DNA of 58,234 bases from Candidatus Anaerotignum merdipullorum (GTDB lineage Bacteria; Bacillota; Clostridia; Lachnospirales; Anaerotignaceae), in NCBI GenBank assembly GCA_019115165.1, contig DXEB01000083.1:1-58234 (forward strand). Direction: 5' to 3'. The position numbers and the translations under genes were made by a program. Position 1 is the first letter of the stretch; every line of letters starts with the position of its first letter. The notes under the pieces were generated by a model. The model worked only from the letters and a program-made list of their open reading frames with translations, searched no databases and was not told where the DNA came from. Shown in pieces: positions 8,755 to 16,533 of this stretch.

Positions 8755-8786
8755 AGAGGTTCCAATTGATTACGAATGAAACCTCT
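8755..8786 (-). terminator. Terminator of the hydrolase gene
   Basis: On the minus strand AGAGGTTTC pairs with GGAACCTCT and is followed by GTTTTTATG. It lies 17 bp beyond the hydrolase stop codon. Confidence 0.7.
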
Positions 8787-8802
8787 GTCTGTGTTTTCTT
8801 TT

Positions 8803-9816
8803 TTATTTTAGATAGGTTTGGAAAAAGGTTACCATTTTATCAAAGGGAATGGCATTTTTTCCGCCGCCATCATATAAGTCTGTATGTACGACGTCTGGAA
8901 GAATCAGCAGTTCTTTGTTGGAGACATACGGATTGTTGTGAATCATATTCGCAAATGCATCCTTACTAAAGTAGCAGGAATGTGCGTTTTCTCCGTGTAT
9001 CATCAAAACGGCGCTGCGGATTTCGTTGCTATAGTGCAAAATCGGTTGATTGAGAAAGGACATACAGCCGATGATATTCCATCCGCCATTGGAATTTAAG
9101 GAACGTGGATGGTAGCCGCGGTTGGTTTTGTAGTAATCATGATAATCTTTTACAAAAAATGGTGCATCCTGCGGCAGAGGGTCCACAACACCGCCGCCAA
9201 GGGCATAGGAGCCGTTTTGAAAGTCGATCAATCTTTGTGCATTCATCGCTTGACGTTTGGCATGGCGGGCGTCAGCGGAATCCTCGGAATCAAAATAGCC
9301 TTTGGCGTTTACTCTGGACATATCATACATTGTGGAAGTAACCGTTGCCTTGATCCGCGTATCTAAGGCTGCGGCATTCAGCGCCATGCCGCCCCAACCA
9401 CAGATACCGATGATTCCGATTTTTTCGGGATCTACGTGGTCATGCAGAGAAAGGAAATCAACGGCAGCCTGAAAATCCTCTGTATTGATATCTGGCGAAG
9501 CCATATAACGAGGGGTACCGCCGCTTTCGCCGGTAAAAGAAGGATCGAATGCAAGGGTCAGAAATCCTCGTTCTGCCATTGTCTGTGCGTAAAGTCCAGA
9601 CGCCTGTTCTTTTACAGCGCCGAAAGGACCACATACCGCAATAGCGGGCAGTTTATCTGCAGCATGCTTGGGAATATATAAGTCTGCAGCCAAGGGAATG
9701 CCATATCGGTTTGGAAAGCTTACTTTTTGGTGTGTCACGGATTCACTTTTCGGAAAGGTTTTATCCCAATCTTGTGTGAAATGCAATGTTTCAGAAAATA
9801 CCATATCAAACATCAT
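8803..9816 (-). CDS. Alpha/beta hydrolase, dienelactone-hydrolase-like (YcjY type)
   Basis: A predicted cytosolic hydrolase of about 334-337 residues. The nucleophile elbow is GICGWGG with Cys near residue 139, the cysteine-type nucleophile seen in dienelactone hydrolases rather than the usual Ser. An oxyanion-side segment CGPFGAVKEQ and a C-terminal His (VVHTDL) complete the expected triad layout with an acid in between. Three Met codons cluster at the start: the AAAGG box directly abuts the first, so initiation at the second or third (9813 or 9804) is likelier than at 9816. It diverges from a LysR-type regulator, which suggests that regulator controls it. The substrate is unknown. Confidence 0.85.
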   Translation of the reverse strand: MMFDMVFSETLHFTQDWDKTFPKSESVTHQKVSFPNRYGIPLAADLYIPKHAADKLPAIAVCGPFGAVKEQASGLYAQTMAERGFLTLAFDPSFTGESGGTPRYMASPDINTEDFQAAVDFLSLHDHVDPEKIGIIGICGWGGMALNAAALDTRIKATVTSTMYDMSRVNAKGYFDSEDSADARHAKRQAMNAQRLIDFQNGSYALGGGVVDPLPQDAPFFVKDYHDYYKTNRGYHPRSLNSNGGWNIIGCMSFLNQPILHYSNEIRSAVLMIHGENAHSCYFSKDAFANMIHNNPYVSNKELLILPDVVHTDLYDGGGKNAIPFDKMVTFFQTYLK

Positions 9817-10050
9817 CCTTTCTAATCAAGAATTTGTTGCTTATGTTGAAATGATGCCATGCATCTGTCAAAACCATCGAATCGTTTGCGACGAGAAAAG
9901 TTCCATCATGATATGCAGCAGTTTTGCCAGAAAGGAACCGCTTTTTGTTGCGCAAAGTGCCAGACAACATGTAGGCTGCGTATGACGCTTTTGTGTTTAT
10001 TATAATCGGTTTGATATGGTAGCGCGAATGGGAATCTTTCATATCAGGAT

Positions 10051-10078
10051 ATGAATTTTTTTCTATTCATGGTATGAT
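10051..10078. promoter_or_regulatory. Candidate LysR operator and -10 box
   Basis: ATGAAT, 8 bp, ATTCAT (10051-10070) is a perfect short palindrome, and TATGAT (10073-10078) would serve as the -10 of the lysR-type gene. This fits autoregulation in the divergent intergenic region, but it is a short motif in AT-rich DNA. Confidence 0.35.
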
Positions 10079-10101
10079 AACAGAAAAAAGGAGATGATGT
10101 T

Positions 10102-11028
10102 ATGGAAATGAGAACCTTACGGTATTTTTTAGAGGTTGCTCGGGAAGAAAATATGTCAAACGCCGCAGAACGCATGCATGTGTCGCAATCCACCATCTCC
10201 AAACAGCTCAAAGGGTTGGAAGCGGAATTGGGGAAAAAACTGTTTATCCGGCATAGTTTTTCCATTGCGCTGACGGAGGAAGGGATGCTGCTGCGCAAAC
10301 GAGCAGAGGATTTGCTCTCTATGGCGGATAAAATCACAGAAGAGTTTTCAGCAATGGATGATATCATTGGAGGCAATATTTATTTTGGCTGTGCTGAGTC
10401 TTATCAGATTCGATATCTTGCTAGAGTGATTCAGCGGTTTAAGCGGAAATATCCGATGTTTCATTATCATATCACAAGTGGAGATACAGAGCAGGTGACG
10501 GAAAAGCTGGATAAAGGGCTTTTGGATTTTGCTATCATTGTAGAAGAGCCAGATGCAAAAAAGTACCAGATTCTTCAAATGCCGGAGGCGGACAGATGGG
10601 GCGTGATTATGCCGGCGGAATGTGATTTGGCAAAAAAAGACGCCGTTGTGTTTGAAGACTTGATTGGTCTTCCGCTGTTCTGTTCGGAACAAGGCTGGCG
10701 AGCAGACCTGCCAAAATGGTGTGGAGAGCGCCTGAAAGAGTTGACGTTGGAAGGTTCCTTTCGTCTGTCGTATAACGGAGCTGTTTTTGCGCGGGAAGGA
10801 TTGGGATATCTTTTGACGTTTGAATATCTGGTGGATACCAGTGAATCAAGCGGGCTTGTGTTTCGACCATTGGTTCCGACATTGGAAACCAATATGTATA
10901 TCATATGGAGAAAGCATCATGCTTTTACACCCATTGCGGAGCGTTTTATTCAGCAGCTGCAGGCTGATTTACGCAATGGGGGAGGCAGAGATGCTGTGGA
11001 GAAAACAGACAGAAAAAGGAAAAGATAG
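10102..11028 (+). CDS. LysR-family transcriptional regulator
   Basis: A DNA-binding regulator of 308 residues. The N-terminal winged helix-turn-helix is clear: MRTLRYFLEVAREENMSNAA, then HVSQSTISKQLKGLEAELG within the first 50 residues. The C-terminal ~200 residues form a periplasmic-binding-protein-like effector domain (GNIYFGCAES, then YLLTFEYLV). AAGGAG lies eight bases before the ATG. It is divergent from the dienelactone-hydrolase-like gene 285 bp away, the classic arrangement for a LysR regulator and its target. The effector is unknown. The last ~25 residues are unusually basic and Gly/Arg-rich. Confidence 0.92.
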   Translation: MEMRTLRYFLEVAREENMSNAAERMHVSQSTISKQLKGLEAELGKKLFIRHSFSIALTEEGMLLRKRAEDLLSMADKITEEFSAMDDIIGGNIYFGCAESYQIRYLARVIQRFKRKYPMFHYHITSGDTEQVTEKLDKGLLDFAIIVEEPDAKKYQILQMPEADRWGVIMPAECDLAKKDAVVFEDLIGLPLFCSEQGWRADLPKWCGERLKELTLEGSFRLSYNGAVFAREGLGYLLTFEYLVDTSESSGLVFRPLVPTLETNMYIIWRKHHAFTPIAERFIQQLQADLRNGGGRDAVEKTDRKRKR

Positions 11029-11112
11029 AATGGTGACAGTTAGATGGAAAGCTGTTTTTCCAACCATGCCAGGCGGCAATCGGACAGCGGGAAGAATGCA
11101 TAGGGAAAGCAA

Positions 11113-11156
11113 AACCGCCGCAATTCACAGGAATGCGGCGGTTCTGTTTGTTTTTG
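11113..11156. terminator. Bidirectional terminator between convergent genes
   Basis: AACCGCCGCA and TGCGGCGGTT form a perfect 10-bp GC-rich stem. T-rich tracts lie on both sides, so it can end the lysR transcript (+) and the transcript entering from the LTA-synthase side (-). Confidence 0.85.
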
Positions 11157-11170
11157 ATATCACAAAATTT

Positions 11171-11442
11171 CTAGTTTCCGTAAGGAGATTCCATACTTTC
11201 AATCCCGTCTTTGGAAGGAACACAAATTTTTGGATGTTCACTGGATCAAATCGATGATCCTATCCGGGAAAGGGCGAGTGATCTTGCCAAATTCTTTTGG
11301 ATCAGAAGCAGTACCCATCTAGAGATGCGAACGTTCCAGGTTATGGATAGGGGGATGCCATTCCTATGCCATCGCAGGCAGAAACATTTGTTTCCTGCTT
11401 TTCTTTGACCTTGATCGAGCGCGTAGACCAGTCGATGGGGAC
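11171..11442 (-). pseudogene. Frame-broken remnant of an unidentified gene
   Basis: Between the LTA-synthase-like gene and its downstream terminator, the minus strand carries three protein-like pieces in different frames. One ends with DGIGMASPYP at a stop at 11341. The next is a 26-codon piece from 11318 (MGTASDPKEFGKITRPFPD...) ending at 11238. The last contains CVPSKDGIESMESPYGN and stops at 11171, 28 bp before the terminator. Read in order they look like the end of a decayed gene with at least two frameshifts. I do not recognise the family, and the call rests on amino-acid composition and position. Confidence 0.3.
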
Positions 11443-11448
11443 CGTCTG

Positions 11449-13338
11449 CTAGAAAGAGAATCCTTGCATTTGGTCTAAATATTTTTCTCCAATCAGCTCA
11501 TCATAGGTCAAATAACGATGGAGCATTTGGAGGCGTTCCCGGTCCTCTACGCTGCAATCCGGGGAATACAATTGATAGTATCGGCTCATCACAGGGCAGG
11601 TTTCATACACATCCAGCAGGAAATTGGTTTGCAGACAGGCAGGGGCGCCGATATAATCACATAACAGAGCCGGAAGCAGGTAAGGTGAAACCGATTGTCC
11701 TTCTGCGCGGTATGGGTTGTCAGTATCATAATTAGCAAACAGGACATAAGGCGTGGAGAACATGGTGTATTTTTCCGCGTCTGTCCATTCGGACGCCTGA
11801 TCTGCGCTGATCGTTCCTGTGGAGGTGTATGGCGCAAAGTGATCGCCTAAGGTCGGCAGATGATCGCCGTACCACAGCAGAACGGTCGGTTTTTCCCGCT
11901 GCATAATATATTCATACAGCGTACCCAAGGCGGCATCAGAATCGCTGACCCCTTTGCAGTAGTTCTGCAAAGAGATGATTTCCTGCTCTGACAAAGCGTC
12001 GCTGCTGACCTGAATATCCCAGTCGGAAGGATCATATTTATCGGAATACAGGCTATGGTTTTCCATGGTGATTGCCGTGAGGAACAATCCCGTTTCCCGA
12101 GGCTGTTCCAGCTGATAGATGATTTCCTCCGCAATGGTTTCGTCTGTGATATAAGGTCCGCTGTTCCAATGCAGTTCGGCGTGCATATCGTATTCTCCGA
12201 GAAAATCCATGAATCCCATCAGCGGATATGCGCGATCTCGCTCATAAAATGTTTTTTGATAGGTATGAATGCCCAGCGTATCATAACCCAGACTGCGGAA
12301 CAGTTGGGCGTAGGAGAATGTTTTTTCTTTCAGGTATTGTTGGTAGGGCATATTCCCGGTTGGCAATGTGCTGGTGGACATCCCGGTCAGGATTTCGAAT
12401 TCCGGTCTGACGGTACCGCCGCCAAAGGTGCAGGAAACCATTTCTCCGCTGGGATGTTCTGCAGCAATCGCGCGATAATGCCGCAGAGGATCTTCGGAAA
12501 AGGTGACGCCGTTTAATTTGGTGGGATCCCAGAATGCTTCCGATAAAACAACGATGACATCCGGAGAAACGAAGTCCTCTGTTTGCTGCGTTTTGGCAGG
12601 GACATAGGCGGAGAACAATTTTTCCATGGTGGATTGACTGTAATCCTGCGGCATTAACGTATCTACGGATCCAAAATTCAGTGTAAATCCAGTGAGAAAG
12701 CCATAATGGTCGTAAATATAGTTTTGGTCGGTTTCTTCATTGATTACAATGCCAAACCAGTTTTCATATTGATTCCGAATGGTAGTGTTGGTCACAAAGG
12801 TAACCAGCAGTACTGCCAATATTGGAACGCCAAAGAACCGCTTTTTTCCGCGAATCGGGAACACGGGCTTTGCCAGAAGTAAAAACAGCCAATAAAGCGC
12901 AGTACATGCCATCAGCAGAAGAAACTGCCAAGGGAAAGAAATGGCGCCAAGAAACTCTGTAAAACTACCTGCATTTTGCGCTAGGGTTAGATCCCAAGGA
13001 TAAAAATGATCCTGTAATATCATGGACTTAAAATAATCGATCAAGGGAAGAAGGAAAAACAAAATACCGCAAATGCCGGCGGGCGCCGCAAAGCGACCGA
13101 AACAAAATACCAGCAGGAAATATACGCCATATACCAGCAACAGCCCAAAGAGGAATGCGCCGGTCTGTTGGGTCAGCAGGTCTGAGAGCATGGCAACCGA
13201 AGAAAAGGAAATATAGTTTGCAACAACTGTCATATAGAGAGGAAAGCCAAGTGCGGCAATCCAAAGAATACAACGGGGCAGTCTGGCAGAATGGAAAAAT
13301 AAAGCAATCCGCCGACCCAATGGATGCATTGTGTGCAT
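11449..13338 (-). CDS. LTA synthase family membrane sulfatase (phosphoglycerol transferase-like)
   Basis: A membrane enzyme of the LtaS/OpgB family, in which an extracellular sulfatase-fold domain transfers glycerol-phosphate to glycolipid or polymer acceptors. The N-terminal ~200 residues hold about five membrane segments, followed by an extracytoplasmic domain. Family motifs are PDVIVVLSEAFWDPT with a nearby catalytic-type Thr segment (FGGGTVRPEFEILTG), GIHTYQKTFYERD, and the metal-ligand motif LWYGDHLPTLGDH. I chose the ATG at 13338 because AGAAGG lies nine bases upstream; a longer in-frame start at 13377 has none. At 629 residues it matches the family. It has its own promoter diverging from hemW. 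The exact polymer is not deducible. Confidence 0.88.
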   Translation of the reverse strand: MHTMHPLGRRIALFFHSARLPRCILWIAALGFPLYMTVVANYISFSSVAMLSDLLTQQTGAFLFGLLLVYGVYFLLVFCFGRFAAPAGICGILFFLLPLIDYFKSMILQDHFYPWDLTLAQNAGSFTEFLGAISFPWQFLLLMACTALYWLFLLLAKPVFPIRGKKRFFGVPILAVLLVTFVTNTTIRNQYENWFGIVINEETDQNYIYDHYGFLTGFTLNFGSVDTLMPQDYSQSTMEKLFSAYVPAKTQQTEDFVSPDVIVVLSEAFWDPTKLNGVTFSEDPLRHYRAIAAEHPSGEMVSCTFGGGTVRPEFEILTGMSTSTLPTGNMPYQQYLKEKTFSYAQLFRSLGYDTLGIHTYQKTFYERDRAYPLMGFMDFLGEYDMHAELHWNSGPYITDETIAEEIIYQLEQPRETGLFLTAITMENHSLYSDKYDPSDWDIQVSSDALSEQEIISLQNYCKGVSDSDAALGTLYEYIMQREKPTVLLWYGDHLPTLGDHFAPYTSTGTISADQASEWTDAEKYTMFSTPYVLFANYDTDNPYRAEGQSVSPYLLPALLCDYIGAPACLQTNFLLDVYETCPVMSRYYQLYSPDCSVEDRERLQMLHRYLTYDELIGEKYLDQMQGFSF

Positions 13339-13377
13339 AGGATGATGCCTTCTTTCTAAAATGATTTCTAAAGTCAT

Positions 13378-13406
13378 ATTGTAGCATGGAGAATTTGTAT
13401 TTTCAA
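13378..13406 (-). promoter_or_regulatory. Promoter of the LTA-synthase-like gene
   Basis: On the minus strand TTGAAA, 17 bp, TACAAT, about 40 bp upstream of the chosen ATG. Confidence 0.65.
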
Positions 13407-13474
13407 TGAAAAAGAGCTAGGCAGCAGGAATATTTTTTTTTTAGGAAGAAAAACAATAGAAGCGGATTGTGTGG

Positions 13475-13504
13475 TTGCACAAAAAGCGGTACATGTGGTA
13501 CACT
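13475..13504 (+). promoter_or_regulatory. Promoter of hemW
   Basis: TTGCAC, 18 bp, TACACT, ending 26 bp before the hemW start codon. Confidence 0.5.
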
Positions 13505-13530
13505 AAAAAGAAACGGGGTGAGGAGAAGGT

Positions 13531-14685
13531 ATGAAAAAAGAAACGGGATTATATATTCACATCCCTTTTTGCAGACAAAAATGCCTGTACTGTGATTTTC
13601 CGTCGTTTCCGGGAAAAGAAGATTACTTTCCGGAATACACGCAGGCAGTATGCAAGGAGTTGGAACAGAAAGCAGAAATGCTGCGAGGATGGCGGATCAA
13701 AAGTGTATTTGTGGGAGGCGGGACACCCACGATGTTGTCCGCCGATCAGCTGGAATCAATTTTACAGACCGTCTTCCGATGTTATGATGTGGATACAGAG
13801 GCGGAAATTACGACGGAAGCGAATCCAGGCACATTGGATTTAGAATTATGCAAACGTTTGAAACAAATGGGATTCAACCGGTTGAGTATGGGGGTGCAGG
13901 CGTGGCAAGATGCGCTTTTGGAGCGGTTGGGCAGGATTCATACCAGACAACAGTTTGTTCGGAACTTTGCCAATGCAAGAGAAGCGGGGTTCGACAACAT
14001 CAATGTCGATTTGATGTTTGCGCTGCCAGAACAGACGCTGGGCGAATGGGAAGAAACGCTGCATGCCATAACGGCGCTGCAGCCGGAGCATATATCCGCA
14101 TATAGCTTGATTTTGGAAGAAGGAACACCATTATATGATTTATATGAAAATGGTGTTTATCACGAAATGGATGAAGAATTGGATCGTGCAATGTACCGTA
14201 CTGCAGTTCGCATACTGGAAGAAGAAGGTTATCATCAGTATGAAATATCCAATTTTGCGAAAGAACGGAAGGAAAGCAGACACAATAAACTGTACTGGCA
14301 GGATGCGTGGTATCCGGGATTTGGTCTGGGCGCACATTCTTTCTGGGAAGGCAGGCGGTACCACAATTCCAGAGACTTGGAGAAATACCTGCGACAGATG
14401 CGGGAAGGAAATGCGCGGGCAGAAGATGTGGAAATTTTATCCAAACAGGATCAAATGGCAGAATTTATGTTTATGGGACTGCGTTTGACAGAGGGGATTG
14501 CGCAGACACGATTCGCGGAACGTTTTGGAAGAGAGATGGATCAGGTATACGGCGCGCAGATACAAAAACTGCGGCAAGCCGGGTTGTTAGAGGAGACAGG
14601 CGGCTTTCTGCGGCTGACCGAGCGCGGTGTAGATGTCAGCAATCAAGTGTTTTTGGAATTTTTGCCGGATACAGTATCGTCTTGA
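13531..14685 (+). CDS. hemW: Radical SAM heme chaperone HemW
   Basis: A HemN-like radical SAM protein now understood as a heme-trafficking protein rather than a coproporphyrinogen dehydrogenase. The [4Fe-4S] motif is FCRQKCLYCDF (Cys 14, 18, 21). The fourth position is Phe, which separates HemW from genuine HemN, where a further Cys is found. GGGTPT and the HISAYSLILEEGTPLY stretch are typical. The C-terminal ~80 residues form a winged-helix-like domain. At 384 residues it has the normal length. The ATG has GGTGAGGAG upstream. It directly precedes the hrcA operon, a gene order common in Clostridia and Bacilli. Confidence 0.95.
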   Translation: MKKETGLYIHIPFCRQKCLYCDFPSFPGKEDYFPEYTQAVCKELEQKAEMLRGWRIKSVFVGGGTPTMLSADQLESILQTVFRCYDVDTEAEITTEANPGTLDLELCKRLKQMGFNRLSMGVQAWQDALLERLGRIHTRQQFVRNFANAREAGFDNINVDLMFALPEQTLGEWEETLHAITALQPEHISAYSLILEEGTPLYDLYENGVYHEMDEELDRAMYRTAVRILEEEGYHQYEISNFAKERKESRHNKLYWQDAWYPGFGLGAHSFWEGRRYHNSRDLEKYLRQMREGNARAEDVEILSKQDQMAEFMFMGLRLTEGIAQTRFAERFGREMDQVYGAQIQKLRQAGLLEETGGFLRLTERGVDVSNQVFLEFLPDTVSS

Positions 14686-14756
14686 TTGGTTTTGCATAGG
14701 ATAGATGCAGTGGAAATTTTTTGTAAAATTCAGAAAAAGTTCATACTTTTTTTCAT

Positions 14757-14789
14757 TTAGCACTTGACATTATGGGTGGCAAGTGCTAT
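14757..14789 (+). promoter_or_regulatory. CIRCE-like second inverted repeat over the hrcA promoter
   Basis: TTAGCACTTG and CAAGTGCTAT form a 9-bp perfect inverted repeat with a 13-bp spacer. Its half-sites match CIRCE (TTAGCACTC) except for the last inner base. It covers the -35 and reaches the -10, 15 bp upstream of the canonical CIRCE. It may be a weaker or diverged HrcA site. Confidence 0.5.
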
Positions 14790-14792
14790 CTT
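14764..14792 (+). promoter_or_regulatory. Promoter of the hrcA-grpE-dnaK operon
   Basis: TTGACA at 14764-14769, 17 bp, TATCTT at 14787-14792. CIRCE begins 12 bp after the -10, so transcription starts at or just before the operator. Confidence 0.85.
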
Positions 14793-14803
14793 ATGTATAT
14801 GAA

Positions 14804-14830
14804 TTAGCACTCGAATAGAGTGAGTGCTAA
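14804..14830 (+). promoter_or_regulatory. CIRCE operator (HrcA binding site)
   Basis: TTAGCACTC, 9 bp, GAGTGCTAA: an exact match to the CIRCE consensus, located just downstream of the -10 and before hrcA. It is the established site for HrcA repression, relieved on heat shock when GroEL is titrated. Confidence 0.97.
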
Positions 14831-14853
14831 CAAGCTGGAAGGAGGCGAAGGCA

Positions 14854-15900
14854 ATGTCGTTGAATGAAAGAAAAATTCAAATATTACAGGCAATCATCAA
14901 CGATTATATCGAAACGGCGGAGCCTGTCGGTTCCAGAACCATTGCCAAAAAATATAATCTTGGCATCAGTTCGGCAACCATCCGAAATGAAATGAGTGAT
15001 TTGGAGGAAATGGGATTTATTTTACAGCCCCATGCTTCCTCCGGTCGAATTCCTTCGGATCTGGGTTACCGTTTGTATGTAGACCATTTGATGCAGAAAA
15101 AAGAGTTGGGTTCGGAAGAACAGCGGTACTTACAGAGCGTAATTGCAAGAAATGTAGGGCAAATTGATTATTTGCTGGAAGAAACTGCAAAGGCACTGTC
15201 AGCACTGACGAATTATACTACCATTATTTCCGAACCGGTCAGTCGGCGTACCCGCATTAAGCAAATCCGTCTGCTGCCATTGGACAGTACGGCAGTGCTG
15301 CTGGTGATTGCCACAGAAGATAATTTTATCAAGAATCATGTCATTCAGATGGGAGAAGCGCCGGAAGAAGAACGGATTTTTGATATTGGGCTGTGTTTGA
15401 ACCAAGTGCTTCAGGGATATTCCTTACAGGATATTGATACCAGCGTGATTAACCGCCTGCGGACAGAATTATATGAATATCGAGAGATGGTACCGCATAT
15501 CCTGAAGGCAATCGAAAGTACGATGCGTTCTGCCGAAAAGGTGCAGGTGCATATGAGCGGCACCAAAAACATACTGGCTTTTCCAGAATTTTCCGACATA
15601 CAGAAAGCAAAATCTTTGTTTCAGACGTTGGAGGAAAAGGATGTGTTGGTGACATTGCTGGAAAGCGGACAGTCTAATGATATTCAAATTTTGATTGGCA
15701 GCGAAAACAGCGTGCAGGGAATGAAAAACTGCAGCGTGATTACAGCAACCTACAAAATGAGTGATGACACCCGCGGAACCATCGGTATTGTAGGTCCGAC
15801 GCGTATGGACTATTCCCAAGTAGTTTCTGTACTGCACGGTATGGTCAGCAATATGGAAAAAGTGTTGAAAAATCTTGCCGATGGCAATCAAAATACCTAG
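14854..15900 (+). CDS. hrcA: Heat-inducible transcription repressor HrcA
   Basis: Represses class I heat-shock genes by binding CIRCE. The N-terminal winged-helix domain reads IETAEPVGSRTIAKKY, then SSATIRNEMSDLEEMG, and the family signature SSGRIPSDLGYR follows near residue 70. The GAF-like central domain and C-terminus (RGTIGIVGPTRMDYS) are complete at 348 residues. An upstream in-frame extension to 14824 overlaps CIRCE and has no binding site; the ATG at 14854 has GGAGG eight bases upstream, so it is chosen. First gene of the operon with grpE 17 bp downstream. Confidence 0.97.
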   Translation: MSLNERKIQILQAIINDYIETAEPVGSRTIAKKYNLGISSATIRNEMSDLEEMGFILQPHASSGRIPSDLGYRLYVDHLMQKKELGSEEQRYLQSVIARNVGQIDYLLEETAKALSALTNYTTIISEPVSRRTRIKQIRLLPLDSTAVLLVIATEDNFIKNHVIQMGEAPEEERIFDIGLCLNQVLQGYSLQDIDTSVINRLRTELYEYREMVPHILKAIESTMRSAEKVQVHMSGTKNILAFPEFSDIQKAKSLFQTLEEKDVLVTLLESGQSNDIQILIGSENSVQGMKNCSVITATYKMSDDTRGTIGIVGPTRMDYSQVVSVLHGMVSNMEKVLKNLADGNQNT

Positions 15901-15917
15901 AGAAAAGAGGGGCAGAT

Positions 15918-16496
15918 GTGGAAGAGAAAAATTTGAATGAAGCAAATTTGAACGAAGAAAATCTGCAGGAAGCGGAAGAACAGTTAGAGATACAGACGCA
16001 GACAGAGTTGTCAGAAGCCACAGAAACAGAAGAAGTGGATGAAGCGGCGGCAAAGATCGCGGAACTGGAACAAAAAGCGGCAGAGCATTTAGATCAATAT
16101 CAGAGATGCCTCGCAGAGTTTGATAATTTCAGGAAGCGGACCGCGAAAGAAAAAGCAAGTATGTATGATGACGGTGTGCGTGATACGGTAGAAAAACTGC
16201 TTTCTGTCGTAGATAATCTGGAACGTGCTGTAGCGGCGCAGGAAGGCAAGGATGCTGAGGATGCGTTTTTCAAAGGCGTGCAAATGACTCTGAAGCAATT
16301 TCAGGAAATCCTGCACAGCATGGGTGTGGAAGAAATCAAAGCCATGGGAGAAAAATTCGATCCCAATCTCCATGCGGCAGTGGCACACGAGGACGATGAA
16401 GCATATGGCGAGAACGAAATCGTACTGGAAATGCTGAAGGGATATAAATATAAAGACAAAGTCATCCGCCATAGTATGGTGAAGGTGGCAAACTAA
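15918..16496 (+). CDS. grpE: Nucleotide exchange factor GrpE
   Basis: Co-chaperone that releases ADP from DnaK and acts as a thermosensor. The acidic N-terminal tail (about residues 1-45, rich in Asn, Glu and Leu with a short NLNEANLNEENL repeat) leads into the long dimerising helix, then the conserved YQRCLAEFDNFRKRTAKEK segment and the C-terminal beta domain with GEKFDPNLHAAVAHE. Length 192 residues is typical. The start is GTG at 15918 with AGAGGGGC upstream. It is translated with hrcA and dnaK as one unit, with short spacers on both sides and no internal terminator seen. Confidence 0.96.
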   Translation: MEEKNLNEANLNEENLQEAEEQLEIQTQTELSEATETEEVDEAAAKIAELEQKAAEHLDQYQRCLAEFDNFRKRTAKEKASMYDDGVRDTVEKLLSVVDNLERAVAAQEGKDAEDAFFKGVQMTLKQFQEILHSMGVEEIKAMGEKFDPNLHAAVAHEDDEAYGENEIVLEMLKGYKYKDKVIRHSMVKVAN

Positions 16497-16533
16497 AACA
16501 GAAAACAGACAAAATGTTAGGAGGAAATAGATT

